Counted from the stretch's first letter, positions 1 through 7,735 are shown. The stretch: DNA of 64,000 bases from Actinomycetospora termitidis (GCF_030286555.1 NZ_JASVWF010000005.1:416703-480702), one strand, 5' to 3'. Program-made: numbers and translations. The notes: generated by a model from the letters alone, not told the origin.

Positions 1-1
1 G

Positions 2-454
2 GTGGGCCTCCTCCTGGCGGCGAACCCGCTGGGGCAGGTGCTCGGGATCCTGCTGCTGACCCGCCTGGTCCCACCGCCCCGGCGGTCGCGGTGGATCGGA
101 CCGCTCGCGGTCGGGTCGTGCGTCCCGCTCGTGGTGTCCGCCCTCGGGCCGCCACTGTGGGTCCTGGTCGTGGCCTGGGTGGTCTCGGGCATGGCGTGCG
201 CCTACCAGGTGCCCGCCAACGCGACCTTCGTCGTGACCGTCGACGACGCGCAGCGCGGACAGGCCTTCGGACTGGCCGTCACGGCGCTGCGGGTCACCCA
301 GGGGGTCGGGGTCCTGCTCGCCGGGGTGCTGGCGCAGCGGTCGTCGCCGTCGACCGCCGTCGCGATCGGCGGGGCCGTGGGCATCGTCGTGGCCCTGTGG
401 GCCGCGCGGGCGTGGTCCCGGGCCTCCGCGCGGGAGCCCCGGCCCGACGCGTGA
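2..454 (+). CDS. MFS transporter, C-terminal part (cut by window edge)
   Basis: This reading frame is already open at the left edge, so only about the last 150 residues of a membrane transporter are visible. Four strongly hydrophobic stretches (about residues 2-20, 30-57, 90-107 and 118-133) alternate with short Arg-rich loops, as in the C-terminal half of major facilitator superfamily exporters. A Pro/Ala/Asn segment (VPANATFVVTV) and a Gln-Arg-Gly-Gln-Ala-Phe-Gly loop resemble MFS loop regions. The substrate cannot be told. It ends just before a strong hairpin and is convergent with the small repeat peptide at 495-617. The MFS call rests on topology and loop character only. Confidence 0.6.
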   Translation: MGLLLAANPLGQVLGILLLTRLVPPPRRSRWIGPLAVGSCVPLVVSALGPPLWVLVVAWVVSGMACAYQVPANATFVVTVDDAQRGQAFGLAVTALRVTQGVGVLLAGVLAQRSSPSTAVAIGGAVGIVVALWAARAWSRASAREPRPDA

Positions 455-458
455 GCCG

Positions 459-482
459 GCCGGCGCCCCGGAGGGCGCCGGC
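459..482. terminator. Bidirectional hairpin terminator
   Basis: A perfect 10-bp inverted repeat (GCCGGCGCCC at 459-468, GGGCGCCGGC at 473-482) with a 4-base loop lies between the stop of the MFS gene and the stop of the convergent small peptide gene. There is no U tract, which is usual for actinobacterial terminators. Confidence 0.65.
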
Positions 483-494
483 CCGGGCGCGGGA

Positions 495-617
495 TCAGCC
501 CCAGTGCACGTCGCCGCGGTGCCAGTTGGAGTCGGCCACGTTCCAGTGCGAGTCGCGGTTCCAGTGCGAGTCGCGGTTCCAGTGCGAGTCGCGGTTCCAG
601 TGCGAGTCGGGACGCAT
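495..617 (-). CDS. 40-residue peptide with tandem NRDSHW repeats
   Basis: The ATG at 617 is preceded by a good ribosome binding site (CGAGGAGAACCC before the ATG). The frame encodes 40 residues: MRPDSHW, then three NRDSHW units, then a diverged tail NVADSNWHRGDVHWG. Every unit carries His-Trp or Asn-Trp followed by Asn/His, so the peptide has six Trp and almost no hydrophobic core. The composition does not fit a globular protein or a membrane peptide. Regular short repeats of this kind occur in precursors of modified peptides, and actinobacteria also encode repeat micro-proteins of unknown role (for example with DNHMP units). No modifying enzyme is visible here; the only neighbour on the left is an MFS transporter cut by the window edge. 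I do not recognise the family. Function is unknown. Confidence 0.7.
   Translation of the reverse strand: MRPDSHWNRDSHWNRDSHWNRDSHWNVADSNWHRGDVHWG
543..609. repeat. 18-bp tandem repeat inside the peptide gene
   Basis: Three identical copies of an 18-bp unit (CCAGTGCGAGTCGCGGTT) occupy 543-560, 561-578 and 579-596. A 13-base partial copy follows at 597-609. The unit is six codons, so copy-number change keeps the NRDSHW reading frame of the peptide on the minus strand. Confidence 0.9.
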
Positions 618-963
618 GGGTTCTCCTCGGTGGTGTGTGATCGGTTGCACGCCGTGTCCCCGCAGGCGTCGGATGCCCCGGTCGCGCATCGACGGGCGCG
701 CGAGTCGGTGACGCATCGTGGTCGGCTCACGAGGACCGTGAGCCCGGATGACCACGGAGCGCGACCGACGGACGAGATTCATCCTGACCGCCGTGGCGGT
801 CGGTGACCACCCGACGACCGGGCGTCAACCATCCAGGTGAGATGCCACGAAAGGGTGATCCAAAGCGTTCTCGGACGGGGCGACGCGGTACCGTGCGAGT
901 CGCGCCGACGCCACCACCGGGGCGCGCCGCACCCTCGACACCTGCCTCCGGAGGCAACGGACA
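618..963. other. Intergenic region between the repeat peptide and the GGDEF gene
   Basis: About 350 bp without a supportable gene. It must hold the divergent promoters of the repeat peptide (minus) and the diguanylate cyclase gene (plus). An 8-bp inverted repeat (GGCTCACG at 724-731, CGTGAGCC at 737-744, loop AGGAC) could be an operator or an mRNA hairpin. A TACCGT at 889-894 could be a -10 for the plus gene. I recognised no riboswitch. Confidence 0.4.
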
Positions 964-2298
964 GTGACCGACTCGCGCTCCCGGCTCCCCAGCCCGGACG
1001 TCGCGAGCGCGACGGTGCGTGACCGTGGTCGGCGCTGGAGTCCGCGCCGGTGGACGCTCTGGTCGCTCCCCCGCAGCGCCCTGGCCTACGTCCTGGGGGT
1101 CGAGGCCGCGGCCGTGCTGGTCATGGTGCTGACGCTGGTCCTCGGCCCGCACGGCCGGGGCTGGGTGGTCGCCGGCCTGCTCTTCCTCGGCGCCGTCACC
1201 CATGCCGAGGCCGCCCGGCACATCGAGCGCGTCCGGGTCTCCCGGGTCGACCGCCCCTTCATCGACCTCAAGTCGATGTGGACGTTCGCGGGTCTGCTGC
1301 TCGTGCCCACCGGCACCGCGCTCGTCCTGGTCGGCGCGACCTTCGCGTACTGGTGGCTGCGGAACGGGCAGCACCACTCCGCCCTGCACAAGTGGATCTT
1401 CTCGTGGGCGACGGTGGTGCTCGGGACCGCGGCGGCCGGACTCGTGTTGCAGGGGTTCGACATCGACACCCTGCTGGCGCGGGCCGCCGGCCCCACCGGC
1501 CTGGTGCTGATCGCCGCCGCGGCCTGCGTGCGCTGGGCGGTCAACCACGGCCTCGTCGTCGGCATCCTCCTGCTGACCACCCGCGACCGGTCGGTGCGCC
1601 GCCACCTCGCGAGCCCCGCCGACACGCTGCTCGGCCTGGGGGCGCTCGCCCTCGGGGCCGCGCTCGCCGTCCTGGCCGCCGCGTCCCCCTGGCTCGTCCC
1701 GATCCTGCTGGTCCCGGTGATCACGCTCCACCGCGGTGTGCTGCTGGACCAGTTCCGGCACGCCGCGCGGACCGACCCGAAGACCGGGCTGGCGAACGGG
1801 GCCGCCTGGGCCGAGGTGGCGGGGAAGGAGATCGCCCGCGCCCGACGGCACGGCATCGGCCTGGCCGTCCTCATGGTCGACCTCGACGAGTTCAAGGCCG
1901 TCAACGACGCCCACGGCCACCTGGTGGGCGACGAGGTCCTGCGTGCGGTCGCCGCGGCGCTCTCGGCCGAGGTGCGGGCCTACGACGCCGTCGGCCGGTT
2001 CGGCGGCGAGGAGTTCGTCGTGCTGTTGTCCGGCGTCGATCCGCCCGCGGCCACGCACGCCGCCGAGCGGCTCCGGGCACGCATCGGCGCGATCGACCTC
2101 ACCGTCCCGGGGATGGCCGGGGTCACCTCCCGGGTGCGCGGTCTGACGGCGTCGATCGGCTGCGTGCCCTGCCGGCCGACCGACACGACCGTCGAGGAGC
2201 TCCTGACGGCCGCCGACGCGGCGCTCTACCGCGCGAAGCGGGCCGGCCGGGACCGCACCGTCACCGCGGACCCGGCGCGCCCCGAGGTCGGGCCCTAG
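964..2298 (+). CDS. Membrane diguanylate cyclase (GGDEF domain)
   Basis: Makes cyclic di-GMP from two GTP. The first ~260 residues hold several hydrophobic helices (roughly residues 39-85, 104-128, 141-160, 175-203, 219-247), forming a membrane sensor module that I cannot name. The C-terminal domain (about 270-440) has the intact signature GGEEF in RFGGEEFVVLLSG, so it is predicted active. The inhibitory I-site RAYD sits five residues before GGEEF, so product inhibition is likely. The DLDEFKAVND segment is the usual metal/GTP-binding strand. The GTG start at 964 has GGAGG at 950-954. Its stop shares the bases CTAG with the stop of the convergent dehydrogenase gene. The input signal is unknown. 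Confidence 0.9.
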   Translation: MTDSRSRLPSPDVASATVRDRGRRWSPRRWTLWSLPRSALAYVLGVEAAAVLVMVLTLVLGPHGRGWVVAGLLFLGAVTHAEAARHIERVRVSRVDRPFIDLKSMWTFAGLLLVPTGTALVLVGATFAYWWLRNGQHHSALHKWIFSWATVVLGTAAAGLVLQGFDIDTLLARAAGPTGLVLIAAAACVRWAVNHGLVVGILLLTTRDRSVRRHLASPADTLLGLGALALGAALAVLAAASPWLVPILLVPVITLHRGVLLDQFRHAARTDPKTGLANGAAWAEVAGKEIARARRHGIGLAVLMVDLDEFKAVNDAHGHLVGDEVLRAVAAALSAEVRAYDAVGRFGGEEFVVLLSGVDPPAATHAAERLRARIGAIDLTVPGMAGVTSRVRGLTASIGCVPCRPTDTTVEELLTAADAALYRAKRAGRDRTVTADPARPEVGP

Positions 2299-3473
2299 CG
2301 GAACGCCGCCAGCCCGGTGAGCGCCTGCCCGATCGACAGCGCGTGCATCTCCTCGGTGCCCTCGTAGGTCAGCACCGTCTCCAGGTTCGTCATGTGCCGG
2401 AACACCGGGTACTCGAGGGTGATCCCGTTGCCGCCCAGGACGGTCCGCGCGGTCCGGGCCACGTCGAGGGCCGCGTGCACGTTCGCCATCTTGCCGAAGC
2501 TGACCTGCGCCGGGTGCAGCTCGTGCGCGTCCTTGAGCCGCCCGATCCGGGCCGCCGTCAGCGAGGCCTGGTTGACCGCCACGACCATCTCCGCGAGCTT
2601 GCGCTGGGTCAGCTGGAACCCGGCGATCGGCTTCCCGAACTGCTCGCGGTCGAGCGCGTAGGACAGCGCCGCCTCGTAGCAGGACCGGGCCGCCCCGACG
2701 GCGCCCCACAGGATGCCGTAGCGCGCCTCGTTCAGGCACGACAGCGGGCCCTTGAGCCCGGTGACCTCGGGGAACATCGCGTCGGCGGGCAGGCGGACGC
2801 CCTCCAGGACGAGCTCCGCGGTCAGCGACGCCCGCAGCGAGAGCTTGTGCTTGACCTCGTTCGCGGTGAAGCCCGGGGAGTCGGTCGGGACGACGAAGCC
2901 GCGGATGCCCGACGACCCGGCGTCGGGATCGGTCTGGGCCCACACGACGGCGACGTCGGCGAGCGTCCCGTTCGTGATCCACATCTTGGAGCCGTCGAGG
3001 ACCCAGTCGTCGCCGTCGCGCCGCGCCCGGGTGCGCATCGAGCCGGGGTCGGACCCGGCGTCGGCCTCGGTCAGCCCGAAGCAGCCCAGCGCCTCGCCGG
3101 TCGCCATGCGGGGCAGCCAGGTCTGCTTGTGCTCCTCGGTGCCCCACCGGTGGATCGCGAACATCGCGAGCGAGCCCTGCACGGAGACGAACGAGCGCAA
3201 CCCGGAGTCGACCGCCTCCAGCTCGCGGCACGCCAGGCCGTAGGAGGTGGCGTTGGTCCCGGCGCACCCGTAGCCCTCGAGGTGCATCCCGAGCAGTCCG
3301 AGCGACCCCAGGCCCTTGGCGATGTCGCGCGGCAGGGTGTTCGACTCGTACCACTCGGCGATCCGCGGGGCGAGCTCCGCGGCCGCGTAGTCGCGGACGG
3401 CGTCACGGATGTCGCGCTCCTCCGCGGTCAGCTCGGCGTCGACGGCGAGGAAGTCACTCGGGTCCGGAACCAT
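2295..3473 (-). CDS. gcdH: Acyl-CoA dehydrogenase, glutaryl-CoA dehydrogenase-like
   Basis: FAD-dependent oxidation of an acyl-CoA, probably the oxidative decarboxylation of glutaryl-CoA to crotonyl-CoA in lysine/tryptophan breakdown. The 392-residue length is typical. Visible marks are the acyl-CoA dehydrogenase motif CFGLTEADAGSDPGSMRTRA (about 135-155), the KMWITNG FAD/substrate strand, the glutaryl-CoA-type ARYGILWGAVGAA helix, the LGGNGITLEYPV segment and the catalytic-base region TYEGTEEMH near residue 370. An Arg in SGLRSFVSVQGS lines up with the Arg that holds the glutaryl carboxylate in GcdH. The start overlaps the end of the upstream Nudix gene by 20 bp, so the two are probably cotranscribed. 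A related short-chain substrate is possible. Confidence 0.88.
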   Translation of the reverse strand: MVPDPSDFLAVDAELTAEERDIRDAVRDYAAAELAPRIAEWYESNTLPRDIAKGLGSLGLLGMHLEGYGCAGTNATSYGLACRELEAVDSGLRSFVSVQGSLAMFAIHRWGTEEHKQTWLPRMATGEALGCFGLTEADAGSDPGSMRTRARRDGDDWVLDGSKMWITNGTLADVAVVWAQTDPDAGSSGIRGFVVPTDSPGFTANEVKHKLSLRASLTAELVLEGVRLPADAMFPEVTGLKGPLSCLNEARYGILWGAVGAARSCYEAALSYALDREQFGKPIAGFQLTQRKLAEMVVAVNQASLTAARIGRLKDAHELHPAQVSFGKMANVHAALDVARTARTVLGGNGITLEYPVFRHMTNLETVLTYEGTEEMHALSIGQALTGLAAFR

Positions 3474-3921
3474 GGGTCCACGCTAAGTGCTGCGCCCAGA
3501 ACGCGGCGAACCCCGGATGGAGGTCGAGGTCACCGACGCCCTCCACCGTCACCCACCGCAGCTCCGAGGCCTCCCCGTCCTGCGGCGTGAGCGGCACCGG
3601 CTCGTCGAGGGTGGCGTGCACCGTCGTGTAGCTCCACCCGCCGTGGTCGTCGGTCGAGACGTTCCCGACGACGACCCGGGCCGGGTCGAGCCCGGTCTCC
3701 TCCGCGGTCTCGCGCAGGGCGGTCTCGACGGCGGTCTCGTCCCCGTCGCGGGCCCCGCCCGGGATGCCCCAGGTGTTGCCGTGGTGGCTCCAGAAGATGC
3801 GGTGGGCGAGGAGGATCCGGCCGTCGGACTCGAGCAGCAGACCGGCCGCGCCGAACCGGCCCCAGTGCCGGTGCCCCTGCCCGCAGACCACCCAGCCGTC
3901 CCCGTTCGTGCCGCGCGCCAC
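3454..3921 (-). CDS. Nudix hydrolase
   Basis: Hydrolyses a nucleoside diphosphate linked to another moiety; the substrate is not known. A complete Nudix box is present: GGARDGDETAVETALRETAE followed by ETGL, fitting GX5EX7REUXEEXGU. An upstream Trp-rich GQGHRHWGRFGAAGLLL strand begins the fold. I place the start at the GTG at 3921 because GGAG lies six bases upstream (complement of 3928-3931). The same frame stays open to a GTG at 3984, but that start would overlap the divergent gene starting at 3969. The last 20 bp overlap the start of the acyl-CoA dehydrogenase gene, implying translational coupling. Confidence 0.85.
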   Translation of the reverse strand: MARGTNGDGWVVCGQGHRHWGRFGAAGLLLESDGRILLAHRIFWSHHGNTWGIPGGARDGDETAVETALRETAEETGLDPARVVVGNVSTDDHGGWSYTTVHATLDEPVPLTPQDGEASELRWVTVEGVGDLDLHPGFAAFWAQHLAWTHGSGPE

Positions 3922-3968
3922 TCGTGTCTCCGTTCGTCGGGCCGCCCCCGGTGGGAACATCCCCCGTC

Positions 3969-5054
3969 GTGGACGCACCGACACGGCGGATGGGGGTCGA
4001 GGAGGAGCTGCTCCTCGTCGACCCCGACGACGGCACCGCGCTGGGCCTGGCCCCGGCCGTGCTCGCAGGCTCGGAGGAGCTCGACGCGGAGATGCGCTAC
4101 GAGCAGGTGGAGACGGGCAGCGCCCCGCACGCCGACGCGGACGCCCTCGCCGATGACCTCCACCGGCGCCGCCGCGCGGCGGTCGAGGCGGCGGGCGAGC
4201 GCGGGGCCGCGGTCGCCGCGGTCGCCACCTCGCCCCTGCCGCAGGGGCCGGCGCCGGAGCTCGAGGGCCGCTACGGGCGGATCCTCGAGCGTTTCGGTGC
4301 CGTCGCCACCGAACAGCTGACCAACGGCCAGCACGTGCACGTCGAGATCAGCTCCCGCGAGGAGGGCGTCGGCGTGCTGGACCGGATCGGCCCGTGGCTG
4401 CCGGTCCTGCGCGCGCTCTCGGCCAACTCGCCCTATTGGCGCGGGGAGGACACCGGGTACGCGAGCTACCGCTCGATCGTCTGGTCGCGCTGGCCCTCGG
4501 CCGGGCCGACGCGGGTGTTCGGCTCGGTGGCGGCCTACGACGAGGTGGTGGCCGCGATGGTCGCGACGGACACCGTCGTCGACGACGCGATGGCCTACTT
4601 CGACGCCCGCCTGGCGGCGAACTTCCCGACCGTCGAGGTCCGCGTCGCCGACGTCGGGCTCACCGTGGACGACGCAGTCGTGGTCGCGCTGCTCGCGCGG
4701 GCCCTGGTGACGACCGCGGCCGCGGCCTGGGAGGCCGGCGACCCGCCGCCGGCGACCCCGATCGAGGTCCTGCGCCTGGCGCACTGGCGGGCGGCCCGGG
4801 CCGGCTGCGTGGGCCGGGCGGACGCCGAGACGGGCACCCTGATCCACCCGGGGACCGCGCGGCCGGTCCCGGCCCGCGAGGCGGTCGCGGCGCTGCTGGA
4901 CCACGTCGACGACGCCCTCGGCGAGGACCGGAAGACGGTGCACGCGGGCGTCGACCGCGTGCTGCGCGGCGAGACCGGATCCGCGGTGCAGCGGGCGGCG
5001 TTCGACGACGGCGGGCTGATCGCGGCGGTGCGCGCGGCGCAGTTGACGTCCTAG
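3969..5054 (+). CDS. YbdK-like carboxylate-amine ligase (glutamate-cysteine ligase 2 family)
   Basis: An ATP-dependent ligase that joins a carboxylate (usually glutamate) to an amine; the family includes YbdK and, more distantly, EgtA/MshC-pathway relatives. The N-terminal RMGVEEELLLVDP is the family hallmark carrying Glu residues for metal binding. NGQHVHVEIS (about residues 118-127) and NFPTVEVRVADVG (about 218-230) match other conserved blocks. At about 361 residues it has normal family length. The GTG at 3969 is chosen because it leaves a 47-bp divergent gap to the Nudix start; the frame is open upstream to a GTG at 3924. Its stop overlaps the stop of the convergent SDR gene by the four bases CTAG. 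Confidence 0.82.
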   Translation: MDAPTRRMGVEEELLLVDPDDGTALGLAPAVLAGSEELDAEMRYEQVETGSAPHADADALADDLHRRRRAAVEAAGERGAAVAAVATSPLPQGPAPELEGRYGRILERFGAVATEQLTNGQHVHVEISSREEGVGVLDRIGPWLPVLRALSANSPYWRGEDTGYASYRSIVWSRWPSAGPTRVFGSVAAYDEVVAAMVATDTVVDDAMAYFDARLAANFPTVEVRVADVGLTVDDAVVVALLARALVTTAAAAWEAGDPPPATPIEVLRLAHWRAARAGCVGRADAETGTLIHPGTARPVPAREAVAALLDHVDDALGEDRKTVHAGVDRVLRGETGSAVQRAAFDDGGLIAAVRAAQLTS

Positions 5055-6535
5055 CGGGCGGCCGCGCGCAGGGCACCGCGGGCCATCGGCCCGAACACCA
5101 GCGGCGCCCCCACACGCAGCCCGGCCCCGTAGGCGACCCCCGCCAGCCCGGACGGCGCGAACGCGACGTCGAGGCGCAGGGCCGAGCCGGACCCGTCGTC
5201 GGGAAGGACCGTGAACGTCAGCCACAGCCGGCCGGGCACCTTGAGGTCGGCCCGCAGGCGCAGCCACTGCCCGGACGCGAGGGCGGAGACGCGCCAGCCG
5301 TCGACGACGTCGCCCACGACGAGGTCGCGCCCGTGCGGGCGGCCCCGGTAGCCACCGACGCCACCGAGGAGCTGGTCGGCCCACCCGAGGGCCGCGAACA
5401 CGCCGGGCGGGGCGTACCAGCCGGTGTCGCCGCCGATGCGCTGCACGGCCGCCCAGACCGCCTGCGGCGTGGCCGGACCGCGCGCGGTCGTCGACCACCG
5501 CCAGGTCGCGCCGCCGGAGCCGACCGGGTCGGACGGGAGCGCGAGCGCCGCGGGGCGGTCGGCCGGGGAGTCCCCGGGCGCGGGGTCGCGGTCGGTGGGC
5601 TCCACCCCGTCCCGGCGGTACCCCAAGGCCGCGCGGACCGCGGCGCCGTAGGTGGTCGGCCCGCCGGGCGGGTCACCGAGGAGCCGGCGGGCATCGGCGA
5701 GCGAGTCCGGGTCGCACACCAGCTCGTGGCGCAACGACTCGATCAGCGGCTCGACCAGGCGGCGCGGCAGCGGGGACAGCAGCTCCATCGCCATCGCGGC
5801 CACGGTCGGCCCGCCGGGCGGGACCGGCAGCGGCACCGGCACGGCCACCCGCTGCGGGAGCCCGGCCAGTCGCGCGTAGCGCTGGACCAGGTCCAGGTAG
5901 GTGAGCACGTCGGGGCCGCCGACGTCGAGGCGGCGGTCGACCTCGGGCGGGAGGAGGGTGGCCGCCGCGAGGAGGTGCAGGACGTCGTCCACGGCGATCG
6001 GCTGGGTGCGGTGCGCGAGCCACGGGATGGCGGGCAGCACCGGCACGCGCTCGGCGAGGTAGCGGATCATCTCGAAGCTCGCCGAGCCGGAGCCGACGAC
6101 GATCCCGGCCTCGAGGGCCGCCGTCGGGACCGGGGAGGCCAGGAAGACGTCGGCGACCTCGGCGCGGGAGGCGAGGTGCCGGGAGACGGAGCCCAGGCTC
6201 GGTCGCAGGCCCCCGAGGTAGACGATGCGCCCGACGCCCGCCCCGGTCGCGGCGTCCGCGACCACGTGGGCCGCCGTGCGGTCGCGTTCCGGGAAGTCGG
6301 GGCGGTCCAGGGCGTGCGCGAGGTGGACGACGACATCGGCGTCCGCCACGAGCCGCGCGACCGCCGCGCGGTCCTCCAGGGCGCCCGGGACGACGTCGAC
6401 CTCGGCCGCCCAGCGGGTGAGCGCCAGCTTGTCCGGTGAGCGGACCAGCACCGCGACGTCGTCCCCGCGCGCGAGCAGTCGCGGGACGAGGCGGGTCCCG
6501 AGGTAGCCGGTCGACCCGATGACGGCGCAGCGCAC
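5051..6535 (-). CDS. NAD(P)-binding SDR fused to DUF2867
   Basis: The first ~300 residues form an atypical (NmrA/extended-SDR) Rossmann domain. It opens with CAVIGSTGYLGTRLVPRLL, a GXXGXXG nucleotide-binding loop, then RDVxxVPGALED-like and VVHLAHAL strands. The last ~150 residues (from WRWSTTARGPATPQAVWAA) match the DUF2867 pattern, a START/SRPBCC-like fold, with the block GDVVDGWRVSALASGQWLRLRAD. Single-chain SDR-DUF2867 proteins are common in actinobacteria and are annotated as oxidoreductases of unknown substrate. The missing YxxxK catalytic pair suggests an atypical reaction or a sensor role. It is convergent with the ligase gene, sharing CTAG at the stops. Confidence 0.82.
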   Translation of the reverse strand: MRCAVIGSTGYLGTRLVPRLLARGDDVAVLVRSPDKLALTRWAAEVDVVPGALEDRAAVARLVADADVVVHLAHALDRPDFPERDRTAAHVVADAATGAGVGRIVYLGGLRPSLGSVSRHLASRAEVADVFLASPVPTAALEAGIVVGSGSASFEMIRYLAERVPVLPAIPWLAHRTQPIAVDDVLHLLAAATLLPPEVDRRLDVGGPDVLTYLDLVQRYARLAGLPQRVAVPVPLPVPPGGPTVAAMAMELLSPLPRRLVEPLIESLRHELVCDPDSLADARRLLGDPPGGPTTYGAAVRAALGYRRDGVEPTDRDPAPGDSPADRPAALALPSDPVGSGGATWRWSTTARGPATPQAVWAAVQRIGGDTGWYAPPGVFAALGWADQLLGGVGGYRGRPHGRDLVVGDVVDGWRVSALASGQWLRLRADLKVPGRLWLTFTVLPDDGSGSALRLDVAFAPSGLAGVAYGAGLRVGAPLVFGPMARGALRAAAR

Positions 6536-6574
6536 ACGATCATCCTGGCCCGTCGCCGCGCCGCGCGCGCAGGC

Positions 6575-6790
6575 TCATCCCTTCACGTTGGGCTTGCCCT
6601 CCTGGTCGGCCCAGCGCTGGTCGATGCCGATGATGCTCGCGCGGCCCCGCATGATGCGGATGACCTGCCACAGGCCGAGCACGCCCAGGATCAGCCCGAT
6701 GATCGGGTAGCCGAGCACGAAGGCGACCAGGGCCCCGGCGCAGATCCCGCCGACGACGATGTCACGCAGCGCCAGCACGATGGCCCTCAT
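6575..6790 (-). CDS. Small two-helix membrane protein
   Basis: A 71-residue protein starting at ATG 6790, with a GGGGGCC stretch just upstream. Residues 10-30 (VVGGICAGALVAFVLGYPIIG) and about 31-44 (LILGVLGLWQVIRI) are hydrophobic and likely membrane spanning. A positively charged MRGR turn follows, then a polar tail ending GKPNVKG. I know no function. It is divergent from whiB1 across a 485-bp regulatory region. Confidence 0.65.
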   Translation of the reverse strand: MRAIVLALRDIVVGGICAGALVAFVLGYPIIGLILGVLGLWQVIRIMRGRASIIGIDQRWADQEGKPNVKG

Positions 6791-6906
6791 CGCCGGCCCC
6801 CGTTCGCGATCGATGTCATCGGTATCACCGGTCAGTGTGCCGCGCGGGACGCTGCGATGCACGTACGGTGGTGATCGCGAGTTCGTCACCGTCGGCGACA
6901 TCGATC

Positions 6907-6922
6907 TGTGGTGCAAATCACA
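6907..6922. promoter_or_regulatory. CRP-type binding site
   Basis: TGTGG-TGCAAA-TCACA fits the CRP consensus TGTGA-N6-TCACA with one mismatch. Mycobacterial whiB1 is controlled by the cAMP receptor protein, so the position upstream of a whiB1-like gene supports the call. The site centre is about 62 bp upstream of the proposed -10. Confidence 0.55.
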
Positions 6923-6954
6923 GTTCACTCGGACGCCGATCGGGACGACACTCG

Positions 6955-6982
6955 TTTGCCCGCAGCGAGGTCCGGCTACCTT
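6955..6982 (+). promoter_or_regulatory. Probable whiB1 promoter
   Basis: TTTGCC (6955-6960) and TACCTT (6977-6982) are separated by 16 bp and could be the -35 and -10. A start near 6989 would place the CRP-like site around position -74. Confidence 0.35.
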
Positions 6983-7275
6983 AGAAAGTCCGGACGGCGC
7001 CGCGAGCGCTGTCGGTCCGAGAACGTTCCGCAGTCGGTGGCCATCACCGGCCGGGAACGGATCGGGCGGCCCGGCGTGTGCGCGGTGACGACTCCCCAGG
7101 GGTTCGACGCCGTGGACCCGCGCCGACACGGCCCGGCTGACAGCAACCACCGAGACCGACCCCGTCACGGCGTCGAACGGCGCCGGGGCGCACGAGCGTG
7201 TGCGCGCGCCCGGACGGGGCACCTGCACACGCAGGCGACATGCACCACCCGAGACCGGAAAGGACAGCAGGACCC

Positions 7276-7530
7276 ATGGACTGGGAGCTCGCGGCCTGCC
7301 GCGACCACGACCCCGAACTCTTCTTCCCCGTCGGCACCGAGGGCCCCGCGGCCGAGCAGCTGACCGCCGCGAAGTTCATCTGCGGCACCTGCCCGCTGCA
7401 GGCCGCGTGCCTGCGCTGGGCGCTCGACACCGGCCAGGAGGCCGGCGTCTGGGGCGGGACGTCCGAGGAGGACCGCCGCGACATGCGTCGCGCGCGCCTC
7501 TCCGGCCGCTCGCTGCCCGTGAGCGCCTGA
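7276..7530 (+). CDS. whiB1: WhiB1-like iron-sulfur transcriptional regulator
   Basis: An 84-residue Wbl protein. Four cysteines at positions 8, 36, 39 and 45 (AC, CGTC, AAC) ligate a [4Fe-4S] cluster, and GVWGG at 57-61 is the Wbl turn that contacts sigma factor region 4. The N-terminal MDWELAACRDHDPELFFPVG is the WhiB1 type, rather than WhiB2/3/7. A basic tail (RRDMRRARLSGR) would contact DNA. In mycobacteria WhiB1 is essential and nitric-oxide sensitive. The ATG at 7276 follows AGGACAGCAGGACCC. The longer frame starting upstream is rejected because it lies in leader sequence. A terminator hairpin follows the stop. Confidence 0.9.
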   Translation: MDWELAACRDHDPELFFPVGTEGPAAEQLTAAKFICGTCPLQAACLRWALDTGQEAGVWGGTSEEDRRDMRRARLSGRSLPVSA

Positions 7531-7553
7531 GCCACCGACGGCTCGATCACGAC

Positions 7554-7582
7554 GGCCCGTCCCCGGACTCCGGGGGCGGGCC
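7554..7582 (+). terminator. whiB1 terminator hairpin
   Basis: GGCCCGTCCCCGG (7554-7566) pairs with CCGGGGGCGGGCC (7570-7582) with one mismatch and a 3-base loop. It lies 24 bp after the whiB1 stop. Confidence 0.65.
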
Positions 7583-7605
7583 GTTCGTCGTCCCCGGCCG
7601 GTGTC

Positions 7606-7721
7606 GAGCGAAGGGCCCCTCCGCTCGGATAGATGGGCCGTGGGCGCCCTTCGCCGGCACGCCCGGGAACGAGCGAAGGGCCCCTCCGGTCGAGTAGATC
7701 GACCGAAGGGGCCCTTCGCTC
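7606..7721. repeat. Two tandem copies of a palindromic element
   Basis: GAGCGAAGGGCCCCTCCG occurs twice, at 7606-7623 and 7671-7688. The second copy forms an almost perfect 23-bp hairpin with 7699-7721 (one mismatch, loop GTAGA). The first copy has a decayed right arm (GGGCGCCCTTCGC around 7643-7655). The element lies between whiB1 and the convergent DUF2188 gene and may act as a terminator. Its second copy could serve the minus-strand gene ending at 7736. Confidence 0.8.
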
Positions 7722-7735
7722 AGTCCGGGGTGGGC

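Larger units (their letters stand above)
6791..7275. other. Regulatory region upstream of whiB1
   Basis: 485 bp without a supportable gene between the small membrane protein (minus) and whiB1 (plus). It holds a CRP-like site and a promoter-like pair, both listed separately, followed by a long 5' leader of about 290 bases before the whiB1 ATG. I saw no clear small ORF or riboswitch in the leader. Confidence 0.5.
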
